Shown here: positions 43,733-53,065 of the stretch, in pieces | Numbering within the stretch: position 1 is the stretch's first letter | How the letters are laid out: each line of letters starts with the position of its first letter | Source of the DNA: Salmonella bongori NCTC 12419 | GTDB taxonomy: Bacteria; Pseudomonadota; Gammaproteobacteria; Enterobacterales; Enterobacteriaceae | Length of the DNA stretch: 64,000 bases | Assembly: GCF_000252995.1 (NCBI RefSeq) | Contig: NC_015761.1 | Coordinates: 1,116,001-1,180,000, forward strand | Reading direction: 5' to 3' | Notes under the pieces: generated by a model | Told to the model about the DNA's origin: nothing | Seen by the model: the letters and a program-made list of their open reading frames with translations, nothing else | Databases searched by the model: none | Translations under genes and position numbers: made by a program

Positions 43733-44368
43733 TCAGGACTTGAGTAGTTCAGGCCAGATGCGCAACGTTGTCTGCGCAATTTGCATCAGTTGTTCGAAAG
43801 TGGCGCCTTCACGGGCGCTAATCGACATACCCTGTAAAATACAGTTTAAATATTCCGCGAGCGTCTGTGGGTTACAATGTGACGGAATTTCGCCGTGCTC
43901 CTGACGCTGGCGCAAAAACTGGACGAGCGTCTGTTCCTGCATAGCGTGGCGTGATTTTACTGTACGGGCGATTTCGCGCGAGGAGGCCGCCAGGGTGGCG
44001 GAGGTATTGATCATAAAGCAGCCTGCCGGCGTATCTGTACTGGTAAAGCAGGCGGCAATTTCTCTGAAATAATCTTCCAGCGCGGATTCAACGCTTTTCC
44101 CTTCGCAAAAGAGCTGGGCTTCATGCTTTGAGGCAAAGCGGGTGATGTAGCGATCCAGTACGGCGCGAAATAATCCTTCTTTGTTGGTGAACTCCGCATA
44201 GAGGGTAGGTGCTTTTGCCCCGGTAGCCTCTACGAGATCGGCAAGCGAGGTTGCTTCATAACCGTGCTGCCAGAAAAGTGCCATGGCCTTATCAAGCGCG
44301 GCTTCCCTGTCGAACACTTTCGGTCGGCCACGGCTTTTCTTCACGCAACGTGTGGTATCTGTTGTCAT
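43733..44368 (-). CDS. comR: ComR (YcfQ), TetR-family copper-responsive repressor
   Basis: In E. coli ComR represses bhsA (comC) and is relieved by copper. The protein is 211 aa from the ATG at 44368; a longer frame (235 aa, to 44440) lacks homology. The N-terminal TetR helix-turn-helix is SLADLVEATGAKAPTLYAEF (about residues 43-62), preceded by the basic VKKSRGRPKVFDRE. The ligand domain carries Cys residues (FCEG; ACFTS; GCFMI; NCILQG), reasonable copper contacts. Divergent from bhsA. Confidence 0.93.
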   Translation of the reverse strand: MTTDTTRCVKKSRGRPKVFDREAALDKAMALFWQHGYEATSLADLVEATGAKAPTLYAEFTNKEGLFRAVLDRYITRFASKHEAQLFCEGKSVESALEDYFREIAACFTSTDTPAGCFMINTSATLAASSREIARTVKSRHAMQEQTLVQFLRQRQEHGEIPSHCNPQTLAEYLNCILQGMSISAREGATFEQLMQIAQTTLRIWPELLKS

Positions 44369-44493
44369 AATGCCGTTGTACCTGCTTAGGAGGGAATCTT
44401 TATTATAAAAACAAACGACGTCTGGCTCCAGAGTATTCATTAGAAAAATAAATCAATTCTATTCACATGAAAAATAACACCTTTATAAATTAT

Positions 44494-44564
44494 ATAACGA
44501 TCATTATAAAAAGAGGTTGACGTGTGATATAGATCACATCTATGATTAATTTATCGATCGTTAA
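44494..44564. promoter_or_regulatory. bhsA promoter with CRP box and paired dyads (candidate ComR operators)
   Basis: -35 TTGACG (44517-44522), 18-bp spacer, -10 TATGAT (44541-44546). The spacer is almost filled by TGTGA-TATAGA-TCACA (44523-44538), a perfect CRP consensus. Two near-palindromes centred on CGATC lie at 44494-44507 (ATAACGATCATTAT) and 44551-44564 (TTATCGATCGTTAA), one upstream of the -35 and one at the expected start. They share CGATC(A/G)TTA and are good candidates for ComR. Confidence 0.6.
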
Positions 44565-44607
44565 GTTAATGCTTACGATACCTGTTCATCTGCAAAAGGT
44601 CACCACT

Positions 44608-44865
44608 ATGAAAAACGTAAAAACCCTCATCGCTGCCGCAGTTCTTGGTTCGCTCTCGTTCGCCAGTTTTGCTGCCGTTGAAGTGCAGGCAACGCCAGAA
44701 GGTCAACAGAAATTCGGTACGATTTCTGCGAATGGCGGAACTAATCTCGGATCGCTGGAAGATCAACTGGCACAGAAAGCGGAAGAAATGGGCGCGAAGT
44801 CTTTCCGTATTACCTCTGTTACGGGTCCAAACACACTTCACGGTACCGCGGTTATCTACAAGTAA
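44608..44865 (+). CDS. bhsA: BhsA (YcfR), multiple-stress outer-membrane protein
   Basis: This is an 85-aa YhcN/BhsA family (DUF1471) secreted protein. It starts MKNVKTLIAAAVLGSLSFAS with cleavage near SFA, and the small mature domain ends TLHGTAVIYK. In E. coli it responds to copper, acid, peroxide and other stress and affects biofilm and envelope permeability. An AAGGT ribosome site precedes the ATG. Repressed by the divergent ComR by analogy. Confidence 0.95.
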   Translation: MKNVKTLIAAAVLGSLSFASFAAVEVQATPEGQQKFGTISANGGTNLGSLEDQLAQKAEEMGAKSFRITSVTGPNTLHGTAVIYK

Positions 44866-44910
44866 GCCTTAACCCTCATTAATGCTACTGCGATTGCCAG
44901 CATAAAAAGA

Positions 44911-44942
44911 AAAAGCCACGCGATACATCGCGAGGCTTTTTT
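44911..44942. terminator. Terminator between convergent bhsA and ldtC
   Basis: AAAAGCC-A-CGCGAT...ATCGCG-A-GGCTTTT with A- and T-runs on the two sides, so likely bidirectional. Confidence 0.88.
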
Positions 44943-45004
44943 GTCGGTCAGATAAAGTACTGGTCGCTATCCGGCTACCTTATGAAGCCATAATACCGTA
45001 ACGT

Positions 45005-45970
45005 TTACAGCGACTGCGGTTTTGTCTCCGGATGACGGGTCACGTCTACAGGCATTCCGGAACGTGCTTCCATAACATGATCCATGACTACAGCGTCGGT
45101 CTGCGGCGCGTCTTTAAACGTCTGCATGGGACCATTCAGGATAATCGGCAGTACCTGAGGATCGTCACCAATATTTTTAGACAGCGGCTGATGAACCTCT
45201 ACCAGCCGTACGCCGCCAGGTTCTACCGAAGCTTTAATCGGCGTATTAATGATATTCACTTTGGTTCCCGGCGTAACCTGGCGGAACAAGGTCTCTATAT
45301 CGCCATCGCGCAGGCGGATACAGCCGGAACTGACGCGCATACCAATGCCAAAATCGGCATTAGTGCCATGCAGCAGATAAACACCGCCGTAAGCCGCTAA
45401 ACGAATTGCATGATGCCCCATCGGGTTATCGGGCCCGGCAGGCACGACAGCGGGAAGATCGATGCCTTGCGCTTTATAGCGTGCGCGAATATTCGCAGTA
45501 GGCGTCCATGTCGGGTTGGCGCGTTTATCTGATACGGTTGTTACCATCGTTGGCGTTAACGTATCGCCGCCCAGTTGACCAATTCCGATAGGGTAGACCG
45601 TAACGGTATTTTTCCCGGGTTGATAATAATAAAGGCGTAATTCCGCAAGATTAATGACAATGCCCTCGCGCGGCACATCCGGCAGCAGTGTTTGCAGCGG
45701 AATCGTCAGTACGCTGCCTGCACGTGGCACATATGGGTCAATGCCGGGGTTGGCCTGTAACAAAGCTAAAAAACCCACGTTATATTTTTTGGCGATAGCT
45801 TCCAGCGAACCGCCGTCGTCTTCAACGACATGAAATTTATTTTCCCCTACCAGTCGACTGCCGGGAGGTGGAAGAGGCCAGGTATTCGCCTGCGTGGGGA
45901 GGGCAAGCGTTATGGTCGCAGCAAGCGCGATAAACGCCAGCCAGCGAGAGAGTCGCGTATTTTTTAACAT
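45005..45970 (-). CDS. ldtC: LdtC (YcfS), L,D-transpeptidase attaching Braun lipoprotein
   Basis: LdtC is one of the periplasmic enzymes that link Lpp to peptidoglycan. The 321-aa precursor has a signal peptide (LSRWLAFIALAATITLALPT), a LysM-like segment (about residues 46-93), and the YkuD catalytic domain with His201 and Cys217 in LLHGTNADFGIG and VSSGCIRLRDGD. Convergent with bhsA. Confidence 0.95.
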   Translation of the reverse strand: MLKNTRLSRWLAFIALAATITLALPTQANTWPLPPPGSRLVGENKFHVVEDDGGSLEAIAKKYNVGFLALLQANPGIDPYVPRAGSVLTIPLQTLLPDVPREGIVINLAELRLYYYQPGKNTVTVYPIGIGQLGGDTLTPTMVTTVSDKRANPTWTPTANIRARYKAQGIDLPAVVPAGPDNPMGHHAIRLAAYGGVYLLHGTNADFGIGMRVSSGCIRLRDGDIETLFRQVTPGTKVNIINTPIKASVEPGGVRLVEVHQPLSKNIGDDPQVLPIILNGPMQTFKDAPQTDAVVMDHVMEARSGMPVDVTRHPETKPQSL

Positions 45971-46082
45971 TACAATAAACCCATGATTATTATATGGTTA
46001 TTTTTATAAAAGAAGAAATAAGAATTATGGCGGTTGGCTGTGTCTGGAATTGCAGGGAAGTGCAAAGAATTTGTAAAGATGA

Positions 46083-46111
46083 GGCCGGGTGAGAGGAAAT
46101 GACACCCGGCC
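46083..46111 (-). terminator. Inverted repeat at the 3' end of mfd
   Basis: GGCCGGGTG / CACCCGGCC, 9-bp perfect stem, 11-nt loop, just after the mfd stop on the minus strand. No clear T-run. Confidence 0.6.
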
Positions 46112-46117
46112 TGATGT

Positions 46118-49100
46118 TTATGTGATGGCGTTTTCTTCCAGTTGTTGCATAAACTGTCGTACCCAGTCTATGCGCGTTTTCCGTTCGCTTAAATCCTGAA
46201 TAAACTTGAGGCGTGTCGGGCCATCCAGACGGAAATGCTGCGGTTGTTTTTGCAGTAACCCAATAAGCCAGGCGGGATCGACATGGTTTTTCTCTGCAAA
46301 CTCAATTGTTCCGCCTTTCTCGTTACTTTCCAGTTTTCGGATACCGAGCTTTTGCGCCTGTTGGCGCAGGCGGGCGATATCCAGTAGATTACGTGCCGGA
46401 TCGGGTAGCAAGCCGAAGCGATCGATCAATTCCACTTTGATTTCTTCCAGCTCGTTTTCGCTCTTCGCGCTGGCAATGCGTTTATAGAACGACAGTCGGG
46501 TATTAACATCCGGAATAAAATCATCCGGCAGTAACGAGGGCATTCGTAACTCGACTTCCGTTTGCTGACTGGTGAGATCTTCCAGCGATGGTTCGCGGCC
46601 TGCTTTCAACGCATCGACCGCATTTTCCAGCAGTTCCATATAAAGCGAGAAGCCAATGGTTTCCATTGAGCCACTTTGCTCTTCACCCAACAGTTCGCCC
46701 GCGCCGCGGATTTCCAGATCGTGGGTCGCCAGCGCAAACCCGGCGCCTAAATCCTCCAGCGACGCAATCGCTTCCAGCCGTTTTTGCGCATCGGTGGTCA
46801 TCGCTTTAGGATGCGGCGTTAGCAGCCAGGCGTAGGCCTGATGGTGCGAACGTCCTACACGACCGCGTAACTGGTGTAACTGTGCGAGGCCAAAATGGTC
46901 CGCGCGTTCGATAATAATCGTGTTCGCGGTGGGGATATCAATCCCCGTTTCGATAATGGTGGTACACACCAGCACGTTAAAACGTTGATGATGGAAATCG
47001 TTCATCACCCGTTCCAGCTCCCGTTCACGCATCTGCCCATGACCAATGGCGATGCGTGCTTCTGGCACCAGTTCCGCCAGTTTTTCTGCCGCTTTTTGAA
47101 TGTTTTCCACGTCGTTGTACAAATAGTAAACCTGACCGCCACGCAGAATTTCACGCAGAATGGCTTCCCGCACGACCAGACTATCGTACTCACGGACAAA
47201 GGTTTTTACCGCCAGACGGCGGGCAGGCGGCGTCGCGATAATGGAGAGATCGCGCATACCGCTCATCGCCATATTCAGTGTCCGCGGGATAGGCGTCGCC
47301 GTAAGCGTCAGAATATCCACGTCGGCGCGCATCGCTTTAATCCGTTCTTTGTGGCGCACGCCGAAACGGTGTTCTTCATCGACAATCAGTAAGCCAAGAT
47401 CGCGCAGCTTGACATCGCTTTGCAGCAACTTGTGGGTGCCGATCAGAATGTCAATTTTACCCTCAGCGGCTTCCGCCAGGATTTGCGCCTGTTCTTTGGC
47501 GCTGCGAAAGCGAGAGAGCATCTCAATGCGTACCGGCCAGTTGGCGAAACGATCGCGGAAATTGTCATAGTGCTGTTGCGCCAGCAGGGTGGTCGGCACC
47601 AGCACGGCGACCTGTTTATGGTTCTCCACCGCCAGGAATGCGGCGCGCATCGCCACTTCGGTTTTACCGAAGCCTACGTCACCGCAGACCAGCCTGTCCA
47701 TCGCCAGCGGTTGGCACATATCGCTCAATACGGCATTAATAGCCTGCGCCTGATCAGGGGTCGTTTCAAACGGGAAGCTGTCGCAGAACAATTGATACTG
47801 TTCACGATCGTGCTTAAAGGCAAACCCTTCTTTTGCCGCTCGTTGCGCATAAATATCCAGGAGTTCCGCCGCCACATCGCGCACTTTTTCTGCCGCTTTT
47901 TGCCGGGCGCGCGACCAGGCGTCGCCACCCAGTTTATGGAGCGGTGCATTCTCTTCCGCGCCGCCAGCATAGCGGCTAATCAGATGCAATGAGGAGACAG
48001 GGACATACAATCTGGCGTCATTGGCGTACGTGAGCATCAGATACTCGCCTTTAATGCCGCCAGCCTCAAGTGTGGTCATGCCGGCATAGCGCCCGACGCC
48101 GTGTTCAAGATGCACCACCGGTTGGCCGACGTGTAACTCCGCCAGGTTACGAATTAACGTATCCGGATTAATCGTGCGGCGGGAATCCTGGCGACGGCGC
48201 GCGACCCGTTCACCCAACAGATCGCTTTCACAAATCAGCGCCAGATGACGTTGGGCGTCGATAAAACCATGTTCCGCAGCGCCAATCATCAGATAGCGTC
48301 CCGCATCCTGCGCCTCGTTCAGACGCAAAATCCGTTTTGGCGCGATTTTTATGCGGGCAAGCAGTTCCCCCAGCGCTTCGCGACGCCCCTCGCTTTCCAC
48401 GGAGAAAATCACCGGGCCGCTAAAAGATTCAAGGAATTTACGTAGCGCGTCCAGCGGCGCTTTTTGCTGCGCCTGGATAGCCAAATCTGGTAATTTCTGG
48501 AATCCGAGATTGGTATTAGCCGCTTTTTCCGGCAAATGTTCGGTTTTAAGCTGCAGGCGAGGCCAACGTTTAAGCTCGGAAAAAAGCTCCTCCACCTTCA
48601 GCCAGAGCGCTTTCGGCGGCAGAAGCGGGCGCATAGGATCGACGCCGCGGTTTTCAAAACGCGCCAGCGTATCGGCCTGAAAGCGTTCTGCGCTGGTTTC
48701 CAACGAGCCGGTATTCACCACCAGAGTATTGGCGGGAAAGTAGCTGAATAACGGTGGTAGTGGTTCGCTGAAAAAGAGCGGCTGCCAGTATTCGATCCCG
48801 GCGGGCAGGGTACCTTTGCTAACCTGTTGATAAATGTGTTCGGCGTCGCGTTTCACCTCAAAGGTATCACGCCATTGACTGCGGAAAAGCTCAATGGCGG
48901 CTTTGTCGGTAGGGAACTCGTGCGCAGGCAGTAAATTGATTGCCTCAACTTCTTCCAGCGTGCGCTGGGTATCTGCATCAAACAGACGCAGACTGTCGAT
49001 TTCATCATCAAAAAAGTCGAGACGATAAGGCTGTTCGCTGCCCATCGGGAAAAGATCCAGCAGCGCACCGCGCGTCGCGTATTCACCATGCTCCATGACC

Positions 49101-49564
49101 TGATCGACGTGCCGATAACCGGCGCTGTCAAGTTGCACGCGCAGGGCGTCGCGGGACAGCCGCTGGCCTTTTTTCATCACCAGCGCATGGCCATGCAAGT
49201 AGCTATGCGGGCATACGCGTTGCATCAGAGTATTTACCGGCACAATCAAGACGCCGCGCTGCATTGATGGCAACTGGTAGAGCGTAGACAGACGCGAAGA
49301 GATAATCTCCTGATGGGGGGAGAAGCTGTCATACGGCAGTGTTTCCCAGTCGGCCAAATTCATGACCATTTGATCGGTAAACTGGCGGATTTCATCATGG
49401 AGTCGCAGAGCATTTTGCATGTCAGGTGCTAAAAGCACCACCGGGCCGGTATGTTGTTCGGCTATCTCCGCCACCAGCGTGGCGCAGGCGGCGCCGGTAA
49501 GCTCGCCCAGCTGGCGCTGATCGCCCGCTTTTGTTGGCAGCGTGTAACGTTGTTTTTCAGGCAT
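46118..49564 (-). CDS. mfd: Mfd, transcription-repair coupling factor
   Basis: Mfd removes stalled RNA polymerase at lesions and recruits UvrA. At 1148 aa it has the full E. coli length. The UvrB-homology part is N-terminal. The RNAP-interaction domain lies around 470-550 (GQPVVHLEHGVGRYAGM). The helicase has GDVGFGKTEVAMRAAF (Walker A) and LLIVDEEHRFGV (DEEH box). TRG motifs include LHQLRGRVGRS, and the autoinhibitory C-terminal domain contains LPDDFIPDVNTRLSFYKRIA. Single gene. Confidence 0.98.
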   Translation of the reverse strand: MPEKQRYTLPTKAGDQRQLGELTGAACATLVAEIAEQHTGPVVLLAPDMQNALRLHDEIRQFTDQMVMNLADWETLPYDSFSPHQEIISSRLSTLYQLPSMQRGVLIVPVNTLMQRVCPHSYLHGHALVMKKGQRLSRDALRVQLDSAGYRHVDQVMEHGEYATRGALLDLFPMGSEQPYRLDFFDDEIDSLRLFDADTQRTLEEVEAINLLPAHEFPTDKAAIELFRSQWRDTFEVKRDAEHIYQQVSKGTLPAGIEYWQPLFFSEPLPPLFSYFPANTLVVNTGSLETSAERFQADTLARFENRGVDPMRPLLPPKALWLKVEELFSELKRWPRLQLKTEHLPEKAANTNLGFQKLPDLAIQAQQKAPLDALRKFLESFSGPVIFSVESEGRREALGELLARIKIAPKRILRLNEAQDAGRYLMIGAAEHGFIDAQRHLALICESDLLGERVARRRQDSRRTINPDTLIRNLAELHVGQPVVHLEHGVGRYAGMTTLEAGGIKGEYLMLTYANDARLYVPVSSLHLISRYAGGAEENAPLHKLGGDAWSRARQKAAEKVRDVAAELLDIYAQRAAKEGFAFKHDREQYQLFCDSFPFETTPDQAQAINAVLSDMCQPLAMDRLVCGDVGFGKTEVAMRAAFLAVENHKQVAVLVPTTLLAQQHYDNFRDRFANWPVRIEMLSRFRSAKEQAQILAEAAEGKIDILIGTHKLLQSDVKLRDLGLLIVDEEHRFGVRHKERIKAMRADVDILTLTATPIPRTLNMAMSGMRDLSIIATPPARRLAVKTFVREYDSLVVREAILREILRGGQVYYLYNDVENIQKAAEKLAELVPEARIAIGHGQMRERELERVMNDFHHQRFNVLVCTTIIETGIDIPTANTIIIERADHFGLAQLHQLRGRVGRSHHQAYAWLLTPHPKAMTTDAQKRLEAIASLEDLGAGFALATHDLEIRGAGELLGEEQSGSMETIGFSLYMELLENAVDALKAGREPSLEDLTSQQTEVELRMPSLLPDDFIPDVNTRLSFYKRIASAKSENELEEIKVELIDRFGLLPDPARNLLDIARLRQQAQKLGIRKLESNEKGGTIEFAEKNHVDPAWLIGLLQKQPQHFRLDGPTRLKFIQDLSERKTRIDWVRQFMQQLEENAIT

Positions 49565-49900
49565 AACGATTGTCTGTATCTCTTTTTGTTTTACGCCACA
49601 CTTTACGCGTCATCCTTCAGGCTGCTTCATGATTGGCTGCACGCCGTGACAGCATGAAGGGCTCAGGTATTCAGGGGCATATCACTGATAAGCAATGTTC
49701 TTTATTATCCGCGATCGTTGTCTATTAGCAAATTGAATCCGCCGGATAACGCGCCGGACAGACGGGGAGGGACGCACAAGTGATTTGATTTACCGACATT
49801 TTTCAGAATAACACTGACGAACACTTACGGTTCAGTCATTTACGCATTCCGCTTTCGCTTATATACTCGAGACTTTGCTAACAGCAACCAGACGGATTAC
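49565..49900. other. mfd-lolC intergenic region with an ERIC remnant and promoters
   Basis: No gene is supported in these 336 bp between the divergent mfd and lolC. At 49602-49681 the sequence TTTACGCGTCATCCTTCAGG...GATTGGCTGC and, further on, TATTCAGGGGCATA resemble the two ends of an ERIC element with the middle reduced. A TATACT-like -10 box for lolC lies about 40 bp before its ATG. Confidence 0.5.
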
Positions 49901-51100
49901 ATGTATCAACCTGTCGCTCTATTCATCGGCCTGCGTTATATGCGTGGGCGTGCAGCAGATCGCTTCGGTCGCTTCGTTTCCTGGCTTTCCACTATCGGCA
50001 TTACCCTGGGGGTGATGGCCCTGGTCACGGTATTGTCAGTGATGAACGGTTTTGAGCGAGAACTGCAAAATAACATTCTTGGTTTGATGCCGCAGGCTAT
50101 TCTCTCCGCTGAACATGGCTCTCTTAACCCGAATCAGGTGCCTGAAAAAGCCGTGGTTCTGCAAGGTGTTAACCGTATTGCGCCGCTAACGACGGGGGAT
50201 GTCGTGCTGCAAAGCGCCCGCAGTGTTGCGGTTGGCGTGATGTTGGGGATCGATCCGGCGCAAAAAGATCCATTAACGCCGTATCTGGTCAATGTGAAGC
50301 AAAGCGAATTACAACCGGGTAAGTATAATGTCATCCTCGGCGAGCAACTCGCCGGCCAGTTAGGGGTCAACCGTGGCGATCAAATTCGGGTAATGGTGCC
50401 GTCCGCCAGCCAGTTTACGCCAATGGGACGCCTGCCCAGCCAGCGTCTGTTTACGGTGATTGGTACGTTTGCCGCCAACAGCGAGGTCGATGGCTATGAA
50501 ATGCTGGTCAATATTCAGGACGCGTCGCGTTTAATGCGCTATCCGGCAGGTCATATTACCGGCTGGCGCTTGTGGCTGGATGAACCGCTGAAAGTCGATA
50601 CGCTTAGTCAGCAGACACTGCCAAATGGCACGAAATGGCAGGACTGGCGCGAACGTAAAGGGGAGCTGTTCCAGGCCGTCCGCATGGAAAAGAACATGAT
50701 GGGGCTATTGTTAAGCCTGATCGTGGCCGTTGCGGCTTTTAATATTATTACCTCGTTGGGCCTGATGGTTATGGAGAAGCAGGGCGAAGTGGCGATTTTA
50801 CAAACCCAGGGGCTGACGCCGCGACAAATTATGATGGTCTTTATGGTGCAGGGCGCCAGTGCCGGGATTATCGGCGCGCTGTTGGGCGCCGCGCTGGGCG
50901 CATTGCTTGCCAGCCAACTGAATAACCTGATGCCGATCATCGGCGCGTTTCTGGATGGCGCTGCGTTGCCCGTGGCGATAGAGCCGTTACAGGTGATCGT
51001 TATCGCGTTGGTGGCAATGGCCATCGCGCTGCTTTCTACGCTTTATCCTTCCTGGCGCGCTGCCGCCACTCAACCCGCTGAGGCTTTACGTTATGAATAA
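49901..51100 (+). CDS. lolC: LolC, lipoprotein-release permease subunit
   Basis: LolC is an inner-membrane subunit of LolCDE, which extracts outer-membrane lipoproteins and passes them to LolA; LolC is the LolA-docking subunit. The 399-aa protein has one N-terminal membrane segment (GRFVSWLSTIGITLGVMALV), a large periplasmic MacB-like domain and three C-terminal segments. lolD starts 8 nt before its end. Confidence 0.97.
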   Translation: MYQPVALFIGLRYMRGRAADRFGRFVSWLSTIGITLGVMALVTVLSVMNGFERELQNNILGLMPQAILSAEHGSLNPNQVPEKAVVLQGVNRIAPLTTGDVVLQSARSVAVGVMLGIDPAQKDPLTPYLVNVKQSELQPGKYNVILGEQLAGQLGVNRGDQIRVMVPSASQFTPMGRLPSQRLFTVIGTFAANSEVDGYEMLVNIQDASRLMRYPAGHITGWRLWLDEPLKVDTLSQQTLPNGTKWQDWRERKGELFQAVRMEKNMMGLLLSLIVAVAAFNIITSLGLMVMEKQGEVAILQTQGLTPRQIMMVFMVQGASAGIIGALLGAALGALLASQLNNLMPIIGAFLDGAALPVAIEPLQVIVIALVAMAIALLSTLYPSWRAAATQPAEALRYE

Positions 51101-51794
51101 GATCCTGTTGCAATGCGACAACCTGTGCAAACGCTATCAGGAAGGCACTGTGCAAACCGACGTGCTGCACAATGTCAGCTTCAGTATCGGCGAAGGCGAA
51201 ATGATGGCAATCGTCGGCAGCTCAGGTTCTGGTAAAAGTACGCTGCTGCATCTGTTAGGCGGTCTGGATACGCCAACGTCCGGCGATGTGATTTTTAGCG
51301 GGCAGCCGATGAGCAAACTCTCCTCCGCGGCAAAAGCGGAATTACGTAACCAGAAGTTGGGGTTTATTTATCAGTTTCACCATCTTTTGCCGGATTTTAC
51401 CGCGCTGGAAAACGTGGCGATGCCATTGTTGATCGGCAAAAAAAAGCCGACGGAGATTGATGCGCGTGCGCGTGAGATGCTGCACGCTGTAGGGCTGGAG
51501 CATCGTGCTACCCATCGCCCTTCAGAGCTTTCCGGCGGTGAGCGCCAGCGTGTCGCGATTGCGCGTGCGTTGGTTAACAACCCCCGTTTGGTTCTGGCTG
51601 ATGAACCGACTGGTAATCTGGACGCGCGTAACGCCGACAGTATTTTTGGACTTCTGGGCGAGTTAAATCGCCTGCAGGGAACCGCATTTTTAGTTGTGAC
51701 TCATGATCTGCAACTGGCGAAACGAATGCGCCGCCAGCTTGAGATGCGTGATGGCCGCCTGACGGCGGAACTGAGCCTGATGGGGGCGGAGTAA
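51093..51794 (+). CDS. lolD: LolD, ABC ATPase of the lipoprotein-release complex
   Basis: LolD powers LolCDE. The 233-aa protein has Walker A VGSSGSGKST, signature ELSGGERQRVAIARAL, and Walker B LVLADEPTGNLD. Overlaps lolC by 8 nt and lolE by 1 nt (TAATG). Confidence 0.98.
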   Translation: MNKILLQCDNLCKRYQEGTVQTDVLHNVSFSIGEGEMMAIVGSSGSGKSTLLHLLGGLDTPTSGDVIFSGQPMSKLSSAAKAELRNQKLGFIYQFHHLLPDFTALENVAMPLLIGKKKPTEIDARAREMLHAVGLEHRATHRPSELSGGERQRVAIARALVNNPRLVLADEPTGNLDARNADSIFGLLGELNRLQGTAFLVVTHDLQLAKRMRRQLEMRDGRLTAELSLMGAE

Positions 51795-53038
51795 TGGCAT
51801 CGCCTTTATCACTGTTAATTGGGTTGCGTTTCAGTCGCGGACGGCGGCGCGGCGGTATGGTTTCGCTCATTTCCGTGATTTCTACTATTGGTATTGCGCT
51901 TGGCGTGGCGGTATTAATCGTCGGTTTAAGCGCCATGAACGGTTTCGAACGCGAGCTGAATAATCGTATCCTGGCGGTGGTGCCGCACGGGGAAATTGAA
52001 GCCGTCAACCAGCCGTGGACCAACTGGCGTGAAGCGCTGGCAAAAGTGCAGAAAGTGCCGGGTATTGCCGCCGCCGCGCCGTATATCAACTTTACCGGCC
52101 TGGTAGAGAGCGGGGCGAACTTACGTGCGATTCAGGTTAAAGGCGTCGACCCTAAGCAAGAGCAGCAGTTGAGTGCGCTACCGTCATTTGTACAGAATCA
52201 CGCCTGGGATCATTTCAAAGCGGGCGAGCAGCAGGTCATTATCGGTAAAGGCGTCGCCGATGCGCTGAAAGTGAAACAGGGCGACTGGGTGTCAATAATG
52301 ATCCCCAATGCTAACGCCGATCATAAACTGCTCCAGCCAAAACGCGTACGTTTGCATGTCATCGGTATTTTGCAACTGAGCGGCCAGCTCGATCACAGTT
52401 TTGCCATGATCCCGCTTGCAGATGCGCAGCAGTATCTGGATATGGGGTCCAGTGTTTCCGGTATCGCACTGAAAGTCCATGACGTGTTTAACGCCAACAA
52501 GCTGGTACGGGACGCGGGCGAGGTGACTAATAGCTATGTTTATATTAAAAGCTGGATTGGCACCTACGGCTATATGTATCGCGATATTCAGATGATTCGC
52601 GCCATTATGTATCTGGCAATGATTCTGGTGATCGGCGTGGCCTGTTTTAATATCGTTTCCACCTTAGTGATGGCGGTAAAAGACAAAAGCGGCGACATTG
52701 CAGTGTTAAGAACACTGGGAGCAAAAGATGGTTTAATTCGCGCCATTTTTGTCTGGTATGGACTCCTGGCGGGGTTGGCAGGCAGCCTGATTGGCGTAGT
52801 GCTCGGCATTGTCGTTTCGCTTCAGCTTACCACTATTATTAATGGGATTGAAAAAGCGATCGGGCATCAGTTTTTGTCCGGCGATATCTATTTTATCGAC
52901 TTCCTGCCATCCGAATTGCACTGGTTAGATGTTGTTTACGTACTGGTCACGGCGTTGTTATTAAGCTTACTGGCGAGTTGGTATCCGGCGCGGCGGGCGA
53001 GCAACATTGACCCAGCGCGAGTATTGAGCGGCCAGTAA
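51794..53038 (+). CDS. lolE: LolE, lipoprotein-release permease subunit
   Basis: LolE is the second membrane subunit of LolCDE and the one that binds lipoprotein. The 414-aa protein is a LolC paralog: MVSLISVISTIGIALGVAVL at the N-terminal segment, a periplasmic domain, and three C-terminal membrane segments (YLAMILVIGVACFNIVSTLV). nagK follows after 27 nt. Confidence 0.97.
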   Translation: MASPLSLLIGLRFSRGRRRGGMVSLISVISTIGIALGVAVLIVGLSAMNGFERELNNRILAVVPHGEIEAVNQPWTNWREALAKVQKVPGIAAAAPYINFTGLVESGANLRAIQVKGVDPKQEQQLSALPSFVQNHAWDHFKAGEQQVIIGKGVADALKVKQGDWVSIMIPNANADHKLLQPKRVRLHVIGILQLSGQLDHSFAMIPLADAQQYLDMGSSVSGIALKVHDVFNANKLVRDAGEVTNSYVYIKSWIGTYGYMYRDIQMIRAIMYLAMILVIGVACFNIVSTLVMAVKDKSGDIAVLRTLGAKDGLIRAIFVWYGLLAGLAGSLIGVVLGIVVSLQLTTIINGIEKAIGHQFLSGDIYFIDFLPSELHWLDVVYVLVTALLLSLLASWYPARRASNIDPARVLSGQ

Positions 53039-53065
53039 TCGCGGAAGAAAAAACAAGGAGTGGTG

